Shown here piece by piece: positions 1-6,559 of a stretch of DNA of 23,912 bases. Position 1 is the stretch's first letter. Every line of letters begins with the position of its first letter. Source of the stretch: UBA3824 sp017541145 (GTDB lineage: Bacteria > Bacteroidota > Bacteroidia > Bacteroidales > UBA3824); assembly GCA_947168365.1 (NCBI GenBank), contig CAMVLO010000060.1, positions 1-23,912 on the forward strand, read 5' to 3'. The position numbers and the translations under genes are program-made. The notes below the pieces were generated by a model. That model made no database searches. It saw nothing but the letters and a program-made list of their open reading frames with translations, and was not told the origin of the DNA.

Positions 1-2
1 AC

Positions 3-1493
3 GAAATTGAAAAACAAGTGTCTATGGGAGAATACCTCACCATCAACCGTGGCAGACAATTCGGCAAGACTACCACGCTTTTCCATTTGGCGAAACGGCT
101 GAGCGAGAAGTATGTAGTGTTTTCGATTAGTTTTGAGGCATTTAGCAGCAATCATTTTCGCACCAACGACACCCTCGCATACTCTTTTGTGGAGGCGTTA
201 TGGACAAAAATAGAACGCAACTTAACACGCAATGCCGACGACTGTGTAAAAAAATCGCTGTCTGACATTCTTAAAGCCAATGCGAAGAAAAAGGAAATAT
301 CCCAAAACGATTTCTCCAAACTGATATTCGACATCTGCTCCCAATCGTCAAAACCAATTGTTGTGTTTATCGACGAGGTGGACAACGCGAGCAACTACGA
401 TTCGTTCATAAATTTGTTGAGAGTTCTGCGTGACAAGTATTTAAACGCAGAAAACGACCCGACATTCCAATCCGTAATTCTTGCTGGCGTTTACGACATC
501 AAAAACCTCAAACTCAAAGTGCGTCCCGACAGCGACCACCAATACAATAGTCCGTGGAACATTGCGGTGGCTTTCAAGGAGAGGATGTCTTTCTCAAAGG
601 AACAGATTGCCCAAATGCTCGGCGACTACGAAAACGACCATCATACGGGTATGGACCTCAATGGAATTGCCTCGTTGATAGAGGATTATACATCGGGATA
701 CCCGTTTTTGGTATCAAAAATATGCCTTACCATCGACGAAGAAAAACTCGGTTGGACTACCGAAGGCGTCATCGAGGCTGTGAAAATCCTGCTCGTTGAA
801 AAAAACACCTTCTTCGACGACCTCAACAAGAAGTTAGATAACTTTCCTGAATTGGAATCGCTCTTGAAAGACATCCTATATTACGGCAAACCCTGCCCAT
901 TCAACTTGGACATCAAGATAATTGACATCGCGCAGATGTTCAATTACATAGCCAACAACAAGGGTTATGTGAAAATCTCAAACCGCATAATAGAAACCCG
1001 TCTTTACAACAAGTTTATGGCGGTGGATGTGCGTGGCAAAATGTTTGACGCGGGCGAGATAGAAAAGTCGCAATTCATAGAAAACGGCTCTCTCAAAATG
1101 GATTTGATTTTGGAACGTTTTGCCTTCCACTTCAACCAAATCTACGGCAAACAGACCAAGGAGTTCAAGGAGGAGGAAGCACGCCGTTATTTTATGCTCT
1201 ACGTCCGCCCAATCATCAACGGCACAGGTAATTACTACATCGAGGCACAGACCCGCGACCGCTCCCGCACCGATATGGTCATCGACTATTTGGGCAAGCA
1301 ATACGTCATCGAAATGAAGATTTGGCGCGGCAACTCTTACAACGAGCGCGGCGAACAGCAACTCGCCGAATACCTCGACTTCTACAACATCACCAAGGGC
1401 TACCTGCTCAGTTTCTGTTTCAACAAAAAGAAAATCCCCGCCGCCAAGACCATAAAGATTGGCGACCGCGAGATTGTGGAAGTTGTAGTATAA
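3..1493 (+). CDS. AAA-ATPase-like protein with C-terminal PD-(D/E)XK nuclease-like domain, 5' partial
   Basis: The frame is open from the first bases of the window. GTG 18 and ATG 24 are possible starts, but homologues of the Bacteroidetes AAA-ATPase-like family carry about 30 more residues before the P-loop, so the true start probably lies upstream. Numbering from GTG 18, the degenerate Walker A motif RGRQFGKTT is at residues 11-19 (these proteins usually have RARQ-GKTT). A Walker B-like segment, VVFIDEVD, is near residues 115-122. The C-terminus has the nuclease signature: Asp419, then Glu432-Met-Lys434 in a VIEMK strand, followed by a Gln in EQQLAEYLDF. This is the usual two-domain architecture. 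The role is unproven, and both defence-related and mobile-element roles have been suggested for such proteins. It ends 4 bp from the convergent chitosanase gene. Confidence 0.82.
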   Translation, partial: EIEKQVSMGEYLTINRGRQFGKTTTLFHLAKRLSEKYVVFSISFEAFSSNHFRTNDTLAYSFVEALWTKIERNLTRNADDCVKKSLSDILKANAKKKEISQNDFSKLIFDICSQSSKPIVVFIDEVDNASNYDSFINLLRVLRDKYLNAENDPTFQSVILAGVYDIKNLKLKVRPDSDHQYNSPWNIAVAFKERMSFSKEQIAQMLGDYENDHHTGMDLNGIASLIEDYTSGYPFLVSKICLTIDEEKLGWTTEGVIEAVKILLVEKNTFFDDLNKKLDNFPELESLLKDILYYGKPCPFNLDIKIIDIAQMFNYIANNKGYVKISNRIIETRLYNKFMAVDVRGKMFDAGEIEKSQFIENGSLKMDLILERFAFHFNQIYGKQTKEFKEEEARRYFMLYVRPIINGTGNYYIEAQTRDRSRTDMVIDYLGKQYVIEMKIWRGNSYNERGEQQLAEYLDFYNITKGYLLSFCFNKKKIPAAKTIKIGDREIVEVVV

Positions 1494-1497
1494 ACGC

Positions 1498-2232
1498 TTA
1501 CTCCATCTTCCGTAATTCAAACTTGTCCCCGTACATCGTCCAACTTAGCGGCAAAGTCATCCCAAAATTCTTTTCGGAGAGAAATTTTTGTTGGGCGATG
1601 ATGCGCGAGAGGTCTTCGTGGGCGGCTTCTTTTTTCATAATTATAGTCCGCGCTGACAAAAATGCCGAAAGCCATTCTGTTTCGTCGCCACCGAGCGATG
1701 GCGGACGATGCGAAGAAAGCGCGGCTTGACGGATTCCGCCAAAACTGTCCTCGTCGTCGCCGGGGCCGTGCACCACAAGAGCGTCGTAATAAACAAATGT
1801 TCCAAGTGTGCTAATACCGTCTTTTTCAGCATAATAAAGCGCAGTATTGTAATACATCGCGTCCAAAACAGAATCCTGTGCCATTAACATCTCGTTATCC
1901 TTGGCGGCAAGTTTCCAAGCCCTGACAAACTTTTTGCCGAGACCTATGTGCGAGGGCGTGCCGTTAACTTTTTCGAGGGCGGGAAGATATTTTTGAAGCG
2001 GATTGTTGACGGGTTTTAATGCAACGTAACGCTTTACGACCTCCAACATATCGCCCGTACCCGACGTAAAACCAATGACTCCTGCCGTGTATCCGCGTCC
2101 ATCGTCGATGTCCTTTATAAAAGCGTATTGCGCCTTGAAATCGAGCGACGAATTTTCCGCCGACGACACAATGCAAAAAATATCGTCCTCATATCCTGAG
2201 CCACTTCGCGAGAGAAAACTTGAGCGGCACAA
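1498..2232 (-). CDS. csn: GH46 chitosanase, catalytic domain (signal peptide out of frame)
   Basis: This is an endo-chitosanase of glycoside hydrolase family 46, which cuts beta-1,4 glucosamine bonds in chitosan. The match to Streptomyces-type GH46 enzymes runs the whole length: SSAENSSLDFKAQY, DIDDGRGYTAGVIGF, GTGDMLEVV, YLPALEKVNG, YYDALVVHGPG and FGGIRQAAL. The catalytic pair is visible, Glu26 in SSAENSS and Asp44 in DDGRGYT, spaced 18 residues as in the family. The ORF's own first ATG (2232) gives about 20 residues of unconvincing N-terminus with no secretion signal, although GH46 enzymes are normally exported. A good signal peptide begins at 2279 in another frame and joins at a run of six A (plus strand, 2175-2180). 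The enzyme body is therefore certain, while the gene's expression state is not. Its stop lies 4 bp from the stop of the convergent ATPase gene. Confidence 0.9.
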   Translation of the reverse strand: MCRSSFLSRSGSGYEDDIFCIVSSAENSSLDFKAQYAFIKDIDDGRGYTAGVIGFTSGTGDMLEVVKRYVALKPVNNPLQKYLPALEKVNGTPSHIGLGKKFVRAWKLAAKDNEMLMAQDSVLDAMYYNTALYYAEKDGISTLGTFVYYDALVVHGPGDDEDSFGGIRQAALSSHRPPSLGGDETEWLSAFLSARTIIMKKEAAHEDLSRIIAQQKFLSEKNFGMTLPLSWTMYGDKFELRKME

Positions 2233-2279
2233 AATATTGGTGTTAACAGCAATAATATGATTATCAGTGATTTACGCAT
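2115..2279 (-). pseudogene. Out-of-frame signal-peptide segment of the chitosanase gene
   Basis: ATG at 2279 opens a 54-codon frame starting MRKSLIIILLLLTPIFC and continuing AAQVFSREVAQDM. This is a clear export signal (basic start, hydrophobic core, small residues, Gln) followed by a segment resembling the helix before SSAENSS in GH46 chitosanases. The frame then leaves homology at the T6 run (plus strand A6, 2175-2180) and stops at 2115-2117. Adding one T would fuse it to the catalytic frame as ...TIFFCIVSSAENSS. It could be a real inactivating deletion, a slippage-prone or phase-variable site, or a sequencing error. The sequence alone cannot separate these. Confidence 0.72.
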
Positions 2280-2292
2280 ATAGAAAATAAAA

Positions 2293-2339
2293 AAAGTTTA
2301 TTGCTGATACACGTTTCTTGTATATCGACAATAAACTTT
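2293..2339 (-). terminator. Intrinsic terminator of the VWA operon
   Basis: An 11-bp perfect inverted repeat (2293-2303 with 2329-2339) has loop arms that also pair partly (GATACAC with GTATATC). On the minus strand it lies just after the VWA stop and is followed by a T-rich run, CTTTTTTATTTT. The stem is AT-rich, so strength is uncertain. It separates the VWA operon from the chitosanase gene. Confidence 0.65.
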
Positions 2340-2356
2340 AAGTCTTGAAAAAAAAA

Positions 2357-3214
2357 TTACAACATCTGCGGCGGTTTGTAATTGCTACTATTTGAACTTG
2401 CTGCATTTACACTGACGTTTTGCTTTCTGTAATGTTCAACTCCCAAACGTGCAATCATGTTGGAAATATTTGTATCTGTATTTGCCTCAACACTAATAAA
2501 ATGGTCGCCGAGAAGTTTTTCCCAACAGGTTTTAACTTCATTCATTTGTCCCGACCAATCAAGGATGTTGATGTGGTAAATTTCCCATTTTTGCTGAGCC
2601 TCTTTTATGATTTCTTCTGAAGTCATACTTTTTTCACCACTGCCAAAAATTTCTGACAACGAACTTTTTGGATAATCAGCATGATTCGGTTCATCTCCAA
2701 TTGTGATTAAAAGTCCTTTTTTACCACGCTTGCTGATAGCATCGCAAGAAGTATGTCGCGCCGCAAAATAGTAAACAAGCGATGTACTTTCACCGCCGTT
2801 ACCACCACCGCCGCCTTCCAAATAAACGGCTTTAAGCCATTTTTCAATCAGTTCGTCACTGGCTTCAAACTGTCCGGCTTGAAACGGAACATCATCGCAT
2901 TTGTGATCGCCGTACGCTGTAAAACAAAGTTGAGGACACGGCACGCCTTCTTCCAAAAGTTTTTTCATAACTTCCGGCAAATCGTTTTTGATGAGGCTTT
3001 CGGGTACATGTCCCATACTGCCTGTAACATCCAAACCAATTATAATTGGCAATGTATCAGGATGTTCATCGTTTTCACAACATTCACGAACCACACCTTT
3101 GGGATTCATCTTAGGATCCAAAGAATTGTTAGAAAAAATAGCTTCGCGGCTTTCTTGTGCGTAACTTACTGAACGCATTCGCGCCGTATCGTATGAATAA
3201 TGTCCTGCTCCCAT
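2357..3214 (-). CDS. von Willebrand A-type domain protein, 285 aa
   Basis: A cytoplasmic-looking protein with no signal peptide or membrane segment. After about 55 N-terminal residues it has a hydrophobic strand and a MIDAS-type metal site, LPIIIGLDVTGSMG, with Asp62, Thr64 and Ser66. AYGDHK (residues 100-105) and the strand LLITIGDEP (Asp174) follow, as expected for a vWA Rossmann-type fold. A glycine-rich loop, GGGGGNGGES, sits at 134-143. MIDAS sites bind Mg2+ and mediate protein contacts. The partner is unknown, but the 126-residue protein encoded 2 bp upstream in the same operon is the obvious candidate. It resembles the vWA part of alpha-kinase VwkA-like proteins, but no kinase domain is present. 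Function not known. Confidence 0.75.
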   Translation of the reverse strand: MGAGHYSYDTARMRSVSYAQESREAIFSNNSLDPKMNPKGVVRECCENDEHPDTLPIIIGLDVTGSMGHVPESLIKNDLPEVMKKLLEEGVPCPQLCFTAYGDHKCDDVPFQAGQFEASDELIEKWLKAVYLEGGGGGNGGESTSLVYYFAARHTSCDAISKRGKKGLLITIGDEPNHADYPKSSLSEIFGSGEKSMTSEEIIKEAQQKWEIYHINILDWSGQMNEVKTCWEKLLGDHFISVEANTDTNISNMIARLGVEHYRKQNVSVNAASSNSSNYKPPQML

Positions 3215-3216
3215 AA

Positions 3217-3597
3217 TTATTTGATTTTAGAAGTCCAACCTGGAATTAACTCTTTGATTTTTTCAGCCTCGGAATACGGTCCGAAAAGGTATTCGTAACG
3301 GTCGATTACAATTTCCAAAATGATAAGTTCGTTGCGTTTGTCGATACCGATTTGGATATCTTTTTCTTTGAACGCAGCGGCATTAAAATCGCTTGGAACT
3401 ACCTGAGTACTTGTAATATTTGACGGACACAAATCAAGTATAAGATTTTCACGTTGTCTGTCGTATTGACGGATTCTGCGACAACGGTCCTCGATGTCGC
3501 GACGGTATTCTATTTCGGTATCTTCGGCGATACCTTCGGCTCTGTCCTCGCGTATTTGTCGGAAAGATGCCGTAAGATTATCTTTAAATTTTGCCAT
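3217..3597 (-). CDS. Unrecognised 126-aa protein, operon partner of the VWA gene
   Basis: I do not recognise the family. The first half is strongly charged and probably helical (NLTASFRQIREDRAEGIAED, then an Arg/Asp/Glu-rich stretch to about residue 50). The second half contains a predicted strand-helix segment, NELIILEIVIDRYEYLFGPY, and a short end GWTSKIK. There is no signal peptide or membrane segment. Its stop is 2 bp from the VWA start and a good promoter lies 26 bp upstream of its ATG, so the two genes are surely co-transcribed with this one first. A role as regulator or binding partner of the VWA protein is inference from position only. Confidence 0.7.
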   Translation of the reverse strand: MAKFKDNLTASFRQIREDRAEGIAEDTEIEYRRDIEDRCRRIRQYDRQRENLILDLCPSNITSTQVVPSDFNAAAFKEKDIQIGIDKRNELIILEIVIDRYEYLFGPYSEAEKIKELIPGWTSKIK

Positions 3598-3622
3598 AGT
3601 AGTTTGATATTAATTGTCCGCT

Positions 3623-3653
3623 CAAATGTAAACAAATTGTTTTTACTTCCAAA
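3623..3653 (-). promoter_or_regulatory. Bacteroidetes-type promoter of the VWA operon
   Basis: On the minus strand TTTG (plus 3650-3653) is followed after 19 bp by TACATTTG (plus 3623-3630). This matches the Bacteroidetes primary-sigma consensus TTTG-N19-TAnnTTTG. It is 26 bp upstream of the 126-aa gene's ATG. Confidence 0.7.
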
Positions 3654-3700
3654 AAAATTTAGAAGAAAAAATCAAAAAATTAAAAAATTTAATTATAAAT

Positions 3701-3730
3701 CACCGAATTAAACAAATAAAACGAAGATTA
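3701..3730 (+). repeat. Dispersed intergenic repeat, copy 1
   Basis: CACCGAATTAAAC followed by AAATAAAACGAAGATTA. The same 13-bp core and a similar following stretch recur at 14508-14537 and 21215-21243, always between genes. Copy 1 lies between the VWA operon promoter and the 3' end of the plug-domain gene. Its function is unknown. Confidence 0.6.
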
Positions 3731-3818
3731 TAAATTCAAGGTTTACAAGTATATAACAACGGGAAACACTGAACTTCTAAACGGGTTCTGAGCTTTCCGA
3801 CGGACAAAATATAAAAAA

Positions 3819-4484
3819 CTATTTTCCGTCTTTGAGGTTAATCAAAATTACGCCATTTGAACCTTGATTGCCATAAATTGATGAACTGCCGTCTTTTATC
3901 ATCGAAATTTCTTTCACTTCGGACGGTAAGATATAATCAATATTATTAACTATCACACCGTCAACAACATACAAAGCGCAATTGGAACCGTAAATAGAAT
4001 GTGGACCTCTTATTATTACGCAATTGTTTTGGATTGAAACATTGTTGAAACGATATTTAATCACGTCAAAAATATTGTTATAATTGCTGTAATCACAGCC
4101 TTTTGGGAGATACTGAACGGCTTGAGTCCTGTGTTTTTCGCTGATATAACCGTAACCGATTGCAAGTTCCACATTTTCTTCGGTTGGTGTAAAATGTAGT
4201 TTTACAAAAATTGAGTCTTGGGTTTTGTGACTGATTTTTGTAATTGTAGGATTAAATGATTTTCCGCTGATTTTCAGTTTGTCTTTACGATTACAAACGA
4301 TAGAAAATCCGCCAAGTGAATCTGTAACGGTAGAAGTCTGAGCCTCAGCAGCTTTCACCTCAACTCCGCTTACCGGCAAACCGTTTAAGACCGTAACTTT
4401 TCCGTAGACTACTCTTGTTTGCTGAGCTTTAATCACTGAAATACAAATCAGTAGGAAAATTAATGTTAACAATGTTCTTTTCAT
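3819..4484 (-). CDS. Secreted carboxypeptidase-regulatory plus TonB-plug domain protein without barrel, 221 aa
   Basis: I chose the ATG at 4484 over the frame's first ATG at 4553 because it opens a clean signal peptide, MKRTLLTLIFLLICISVIKA, followed by QQ. Next comes a carboxypeptidase-D regulatory-like beta domain (GKVTVLNGLPVSGVEVKAAE ... TDSLGGFSI). The C-terminal part resembles the plug of SusC-type receptors: YVVDGVIVNNIDYILPSEVKE, then SSSIYGNQGSNGVILI. The protein stops there, so the 22-strand barrel of a receptor (another 600 or more residues) is missing. Short plug-only proteins are known in Bacteroidetes, and no barrel remnant follows, so I treat it as a whole gene. It is probably periplasmic. 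Its role is unknown. Confidence 0.75.
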   Translation of the reverse strand: MKRTLLTLIFLLICISVIKAQQTRVVYGKVTVLNGLPVSGVEVKAAEAQTSTVTDSLGGFSIVCNRKDKLKISGKSFNPTITKISHKTQDSIFVKLHFTPTEENVELAIGYGYISEKHRTQAVQYLPKGCDYSNYNNIFDVIKYRFNNVSIQNNCVIIRGPHSIYGSNCALYVVDGVIVNNIDYILPSEVKEISMIKDGSSSIYGNQGSNGVILINLKDGK

Positions 4485-4619
4485 GATTATAATTACTTTA
4501 GTATTAGCGCCGAAATCTACAAAAATTAATTTACAAAAAAAATCTTTTAACATTATTTATTGATAATTTTACATGGACTGTTTTCAATCATAAAAGAAGT
4601 CAGAAGAAAATTGTAAAAA

Positions 4620-4627
4620 TAATTTTG
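4620..4627 (+). promoter_or_regulatory. Possible -7 element for cas6
   Basis: TAATTTTG fits TAnnTTTG and lies 54 bp before the cas6 ATG. No good -33 TTTG is present at the right distance, so this is tentative. Confidence 0.35.
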
Positions 4628-4681
4628 TATGTTCACAAAAACATCATACATTAGCATTATCAAACTCAAACAAAATAGAAG

Positions 4682-5359
4682 ATGTTAGAAACAAAAACAT
4701 TAATAGTTAGGTTCAATAACGACCTGAAAAGTTTTGAAATTCCGTTATTTAGAGGAGCTGTAATTTCGGCTTCGGGATACGACGATGTACTTTACCACAA
4801 TCATCAAGGCGACAATTACCGCTATTCATACCCATTGATACAGTACAAAAGAATCGACAAAAAAGCGTCGATATTTTGCATTGGAAGTGGTACAGAAAGC
4901 ATTGGAAAATTGTTTTGCAACGGTGAATTTGAATTTCAGATTGGCGAAAGGAAAGTTCAAATGGAAATTGACACAATAAAAGCGACCAAGTATCTGATTC
5001 AACTTTGGCAAACGGAGCTGACATACAGAGTAGTAAGATGGTTGCCGCTAAACACAGAAAATTATCACCGTTACAATGCGATAGAAAGTCTCACCGAAAG
5101 AATCACTTTTTTGGAACATATTCTTACAAGCAATCTGTTATCGATGTTAAAAGGGCTTGGAATTTTTATTGAAGGAGAATTAACAGTCAAAATTACGGCA
5201 CTTGACGAACCATACATCCAAACATACAAAGGCGTGAAACTCATGGCATTCAATTGTAATTTCAAGAGCAATTTGAGTATACCTCATTACGCCGGCATTG
5301 GCAAAAATGCGAGCAACGGCTTTGGCATTGTTTACCGCAGCAACCCGCAATCGCATTGA
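4682..5359 (+). CDS. cas6: CRISPR repeat-processing endoribonuclease Cas6
   Basis: A 225-residue RAMP protein expected to cut the CRISPR precursor RNA within each repeat. It has the C-terminal glycine-rich loop of Cas6, GIGKNASNGFGIVY (residues 205-218). The N-terminal half contains LYHNHQGDNYRYSYPLIQYK, with His39 and His41 as candidate catalytic residues in the pattern of the Bacteroidetes/Cas6b-like group. A CRISPR array begins 223 bp downstream in the same orientation. No cas1, cas2, cas3, cas5, cas7, cas8, cas10 or other effector gene is in the window, which is unusual. Either the effector is elsewhere in the genome or the locus is a relic. The ORF is full length with no frameshift. Family confidence is high, subtype unknown. 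Confidence 0.87.
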   Translation: MLETKTLIVRFNNDLKSFEIPLFRGAVISASGYDDVLYHNHQGDNYRYSYPLIQYKRIDKKASIFCIGSGTESIGKLFCNGEFEFQIGERKVQMEIDTIKATKYLIQLWQTELTYRVVRWLPLNTENYHRYNAIESLTERITFLEHILTSNLLSMLKGLGIFIEGELTVKITALDEPYIQTYKGVKLMAFNCNFKSNLSIPHYAGIGKNASNGFGIVYRSNPQSH

Positions 5360-5582
5360 AAAAAGAAAAAAGGAAAAAACTAACGACAAATTTTATTTTA
5401 AAAATATTTGTATTACAACAAAATACTATCCGAATTTAAAAGAAAAGAAAAAAGAATTTTAAAAGCAGAAATTAAGCGAACTAATTAAAAAAAAATTAAA
5501 ATTAATTTGGATAATAAAAATATATTTTTCAAATTTGAGACGTAAAACAAATTTCTTCTGCCATAATTAGTTGATGCACATA
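5360..5582 (+). promoter_or_regulatory. Probable CRISPR leader
   Basis: This AT-rich 223-bp stretch without a plausible gene separates cas6 from the first repeat. Repeats are perfect at this end and degenerate at the far end, which is how leader and trailer ends normally differ. That makes this the likely leader and array promoter. No canonical TAnnTTTG box stands out. Confidence 0.5.
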
Positions 5583-5910
5583 ATTAGAGAGCATATTCCA
5601 TTAGAACAAGGATTAAGACTTATATGCCGCACGCTCGTCTTGTTTTTTAACAGCCATTAGAGAGCATATTCCATTAGAACAAGGATTAAGACATCTGATT
5701 TGCTCCGCTTCTGCGCGGAGTTTTTCAGATTAGAGAGCATATTCCATTAGAACAAGGATTAAGACTATTTACTGTACCTCCGTTATTTTCAATCATCGTA
5801 CCATTAGAGAGCATATTCAATTAGAACAAGAATTAAGACTGCCTTCTTCAAGGCTACTTTAACATTCTGTGTCATAATTAGAGAGCATATTCCATTAGAA
5901 CAAGGATTAA
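5583..5910 (+). CRISPR. CRISPR array, 5 repeats and 4 spacers
   Basis: Repeats are 37 bp, begin ATTAGAGAGCATATTCC and end AACAAGGATTAAGAC. Positions: 5583-5619, 5656-5692, 5729-5765, 5803-5839 and 5877-5910. The first three are identical. The fourth has two changes (5819 C to A, 5831 G to A). The fifth loses its last three bases, so the trailer is on the right. Spacers are 36, 36, 37 and 37 bp and all different. The 3' end GGATTAAGAC resembles the GGATTGAAAC ends of Cas6-processed repeats, so the plus strand is the likely crRNA sense with an 8-nt ATTAAGAC handle. Spacer 2 contains a terminator-like hairpin. Spacer targets cannot be read from here. Confidence 0.96.
5703..5725 (+). terminator. 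Terminator-like hairpin inside CRISPR spacer 2
   Basis: CTCCGC (5703-5708) pairs with GCGGAG (5715-5720) across a 6-nt loop and is followed directly by five T. It has the form of an intrinsic terminator in the plus (array) direction, probably captured from an invader's terminator. It could reduce transcription of the downstream half of the array. Confidence 0.5.
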
Positions 5911-5921
5911 CTTTCCGTCTA

Positions 5922-5938
5922 AATATTCCATTAGAAGA
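5922..5938 (+). repeat. Partial CRISPR repeat remnant beyond the array
   Basis: ATATTCCATTAGAA, then G instead of C and AA, copies the middle of the repeat only 12 bp after the degenerate fifth repeat. It is too short and too close to be a functional repeat and is best read as trailer-end decay. Confidence 0.6.
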
Positions 5939-5957
5939 AACTCGAATATTGATTGTA

Positions 5958-5988
5958 TTTTCTGTCTTGAAAAAATATCATAACTTTG
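5958..5988 (+). promoter_or_regulatory. Promoter of the Nudix-SDR-acyl-CoA-synthetase operon
   Basis: TAACTTTG (5981-5988) is a perfect -7 element. TTTT (5958-5961), one base from TTTG, lies 19 bp upstream. The start codon at 6011 is 22 bp downstream. Confidence 0.6.
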
Positions 5989-6010
5989 CGACGTAAAATC
6001 ACAAAAAAAT

Positions 6011-6559
6011 ATGAAAGAAGATTCAATGGAATGGAAAGTACTTGATAGCGAGTACCTTTACAAACAACCATGGCTCACCGCCAGACGCGATCACGTAAAA
6101 CTGCCAACCGGCGCGGAAATCCAAAATTTCTACGTCTTGGAATATCCCGATTTCGCAAATATTATCGCAATCACCAAAGACGGAAAATTTCTTTTGGAAA
6201 AGCAATACCGTCACGCTCAGAAACTTACAGCATACGAAATCCCGGCAGGATGCGTTGAAAAAGGCGAAGAACCAATCGAGGGCGCAAAACGCGAACTTTA
6301 CGAAGAAACAGGTTACGCAGGTGGCAACTGGCAACTTTTCATGAAAACAAGTCCAAACGCCGGTGTTTGTACAAATTACAGCTACACTTTTTTGGCTGTC
6401 GGCGTCGAAAAGGTTTCTACTCAACATCTCGAAGAATCTGAAGATATCAAAATCGAACTTTTTGACAAGGATGAAGTATTCAAGATGCTAAAAAATGGTG
6501 ATTTTCATCAGGCAATGATGGTTGCGCCATTGTGGAAATATTTTGCAGAAAATCACTAA
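6011..6559 (+). CDS. Nudix hydrolase, ADP-ribose pyrophosphatase-like
   Basis: The complete Nudix box G-x5-E-x7-RE-x2-EE-x-G is at residues 80-101 (GCVEKGEEPIEGAKRELYEE, then TG). Length (182 aa) and the segment YEIPAG before the box match the ADP-ribose pyrophosphatase group (ADP-ribose to AMP plus ribose 5-phosphate, Mg2+-dependent). Other NDP-sugars are possible substrates. It is a soluble cytoplasmic protein. The start at 6011 is supported by the promoter 22 bp upstream; Met6 is an alternative. The gene overlaps the next one, an SDR, by up to 38 bp and heads an apparent three-gene operon. A poly(ADP-ribose) glycohydrolase gene, which would release ADP-ribose, is 2.5 kb downstream on the same strand. 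Confidence 0.88.
   Translation: MKEDSMEWKVLDSEYLYKQPWLTARRDHVKLPTGAEIQNFYVLEYPDFANIIAITKDGKFLLEKQYRHAQKLTAYEIPAGCVEKGEEPIEGAKRELYEETGYAGGNWQLFMKTSPNAGVCTNYSYTFLAVGVEKVSTQHLEESEDIKIELFDKDEVFKMLKNGDFHQAMMVAPLWKYFAENH

Noticed and set aside
978..1520. 180-aa minus-strand open frame
   Set aside because: It is antisense to the well-supported ATPase/nuclease gene, has a low-complexity Val/Ala/Leu composition and no recognisable motif.
3799..3830. Hairpin GACGGA/TCCGTC at the 3' end of the plug-domain gene as terminator
   Set aside because: The stem overlaps the last codons and no T run follows on the minus strand, so the evidence for termination is too weak.
5911..5940. Possible sixth CRISPR repeat
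   Set aside because: Only about 16 bp of the repeat are present, 12 bp after the fifth repeat, leaving no room for a spacer. It is a remnant, not a functional repeat.
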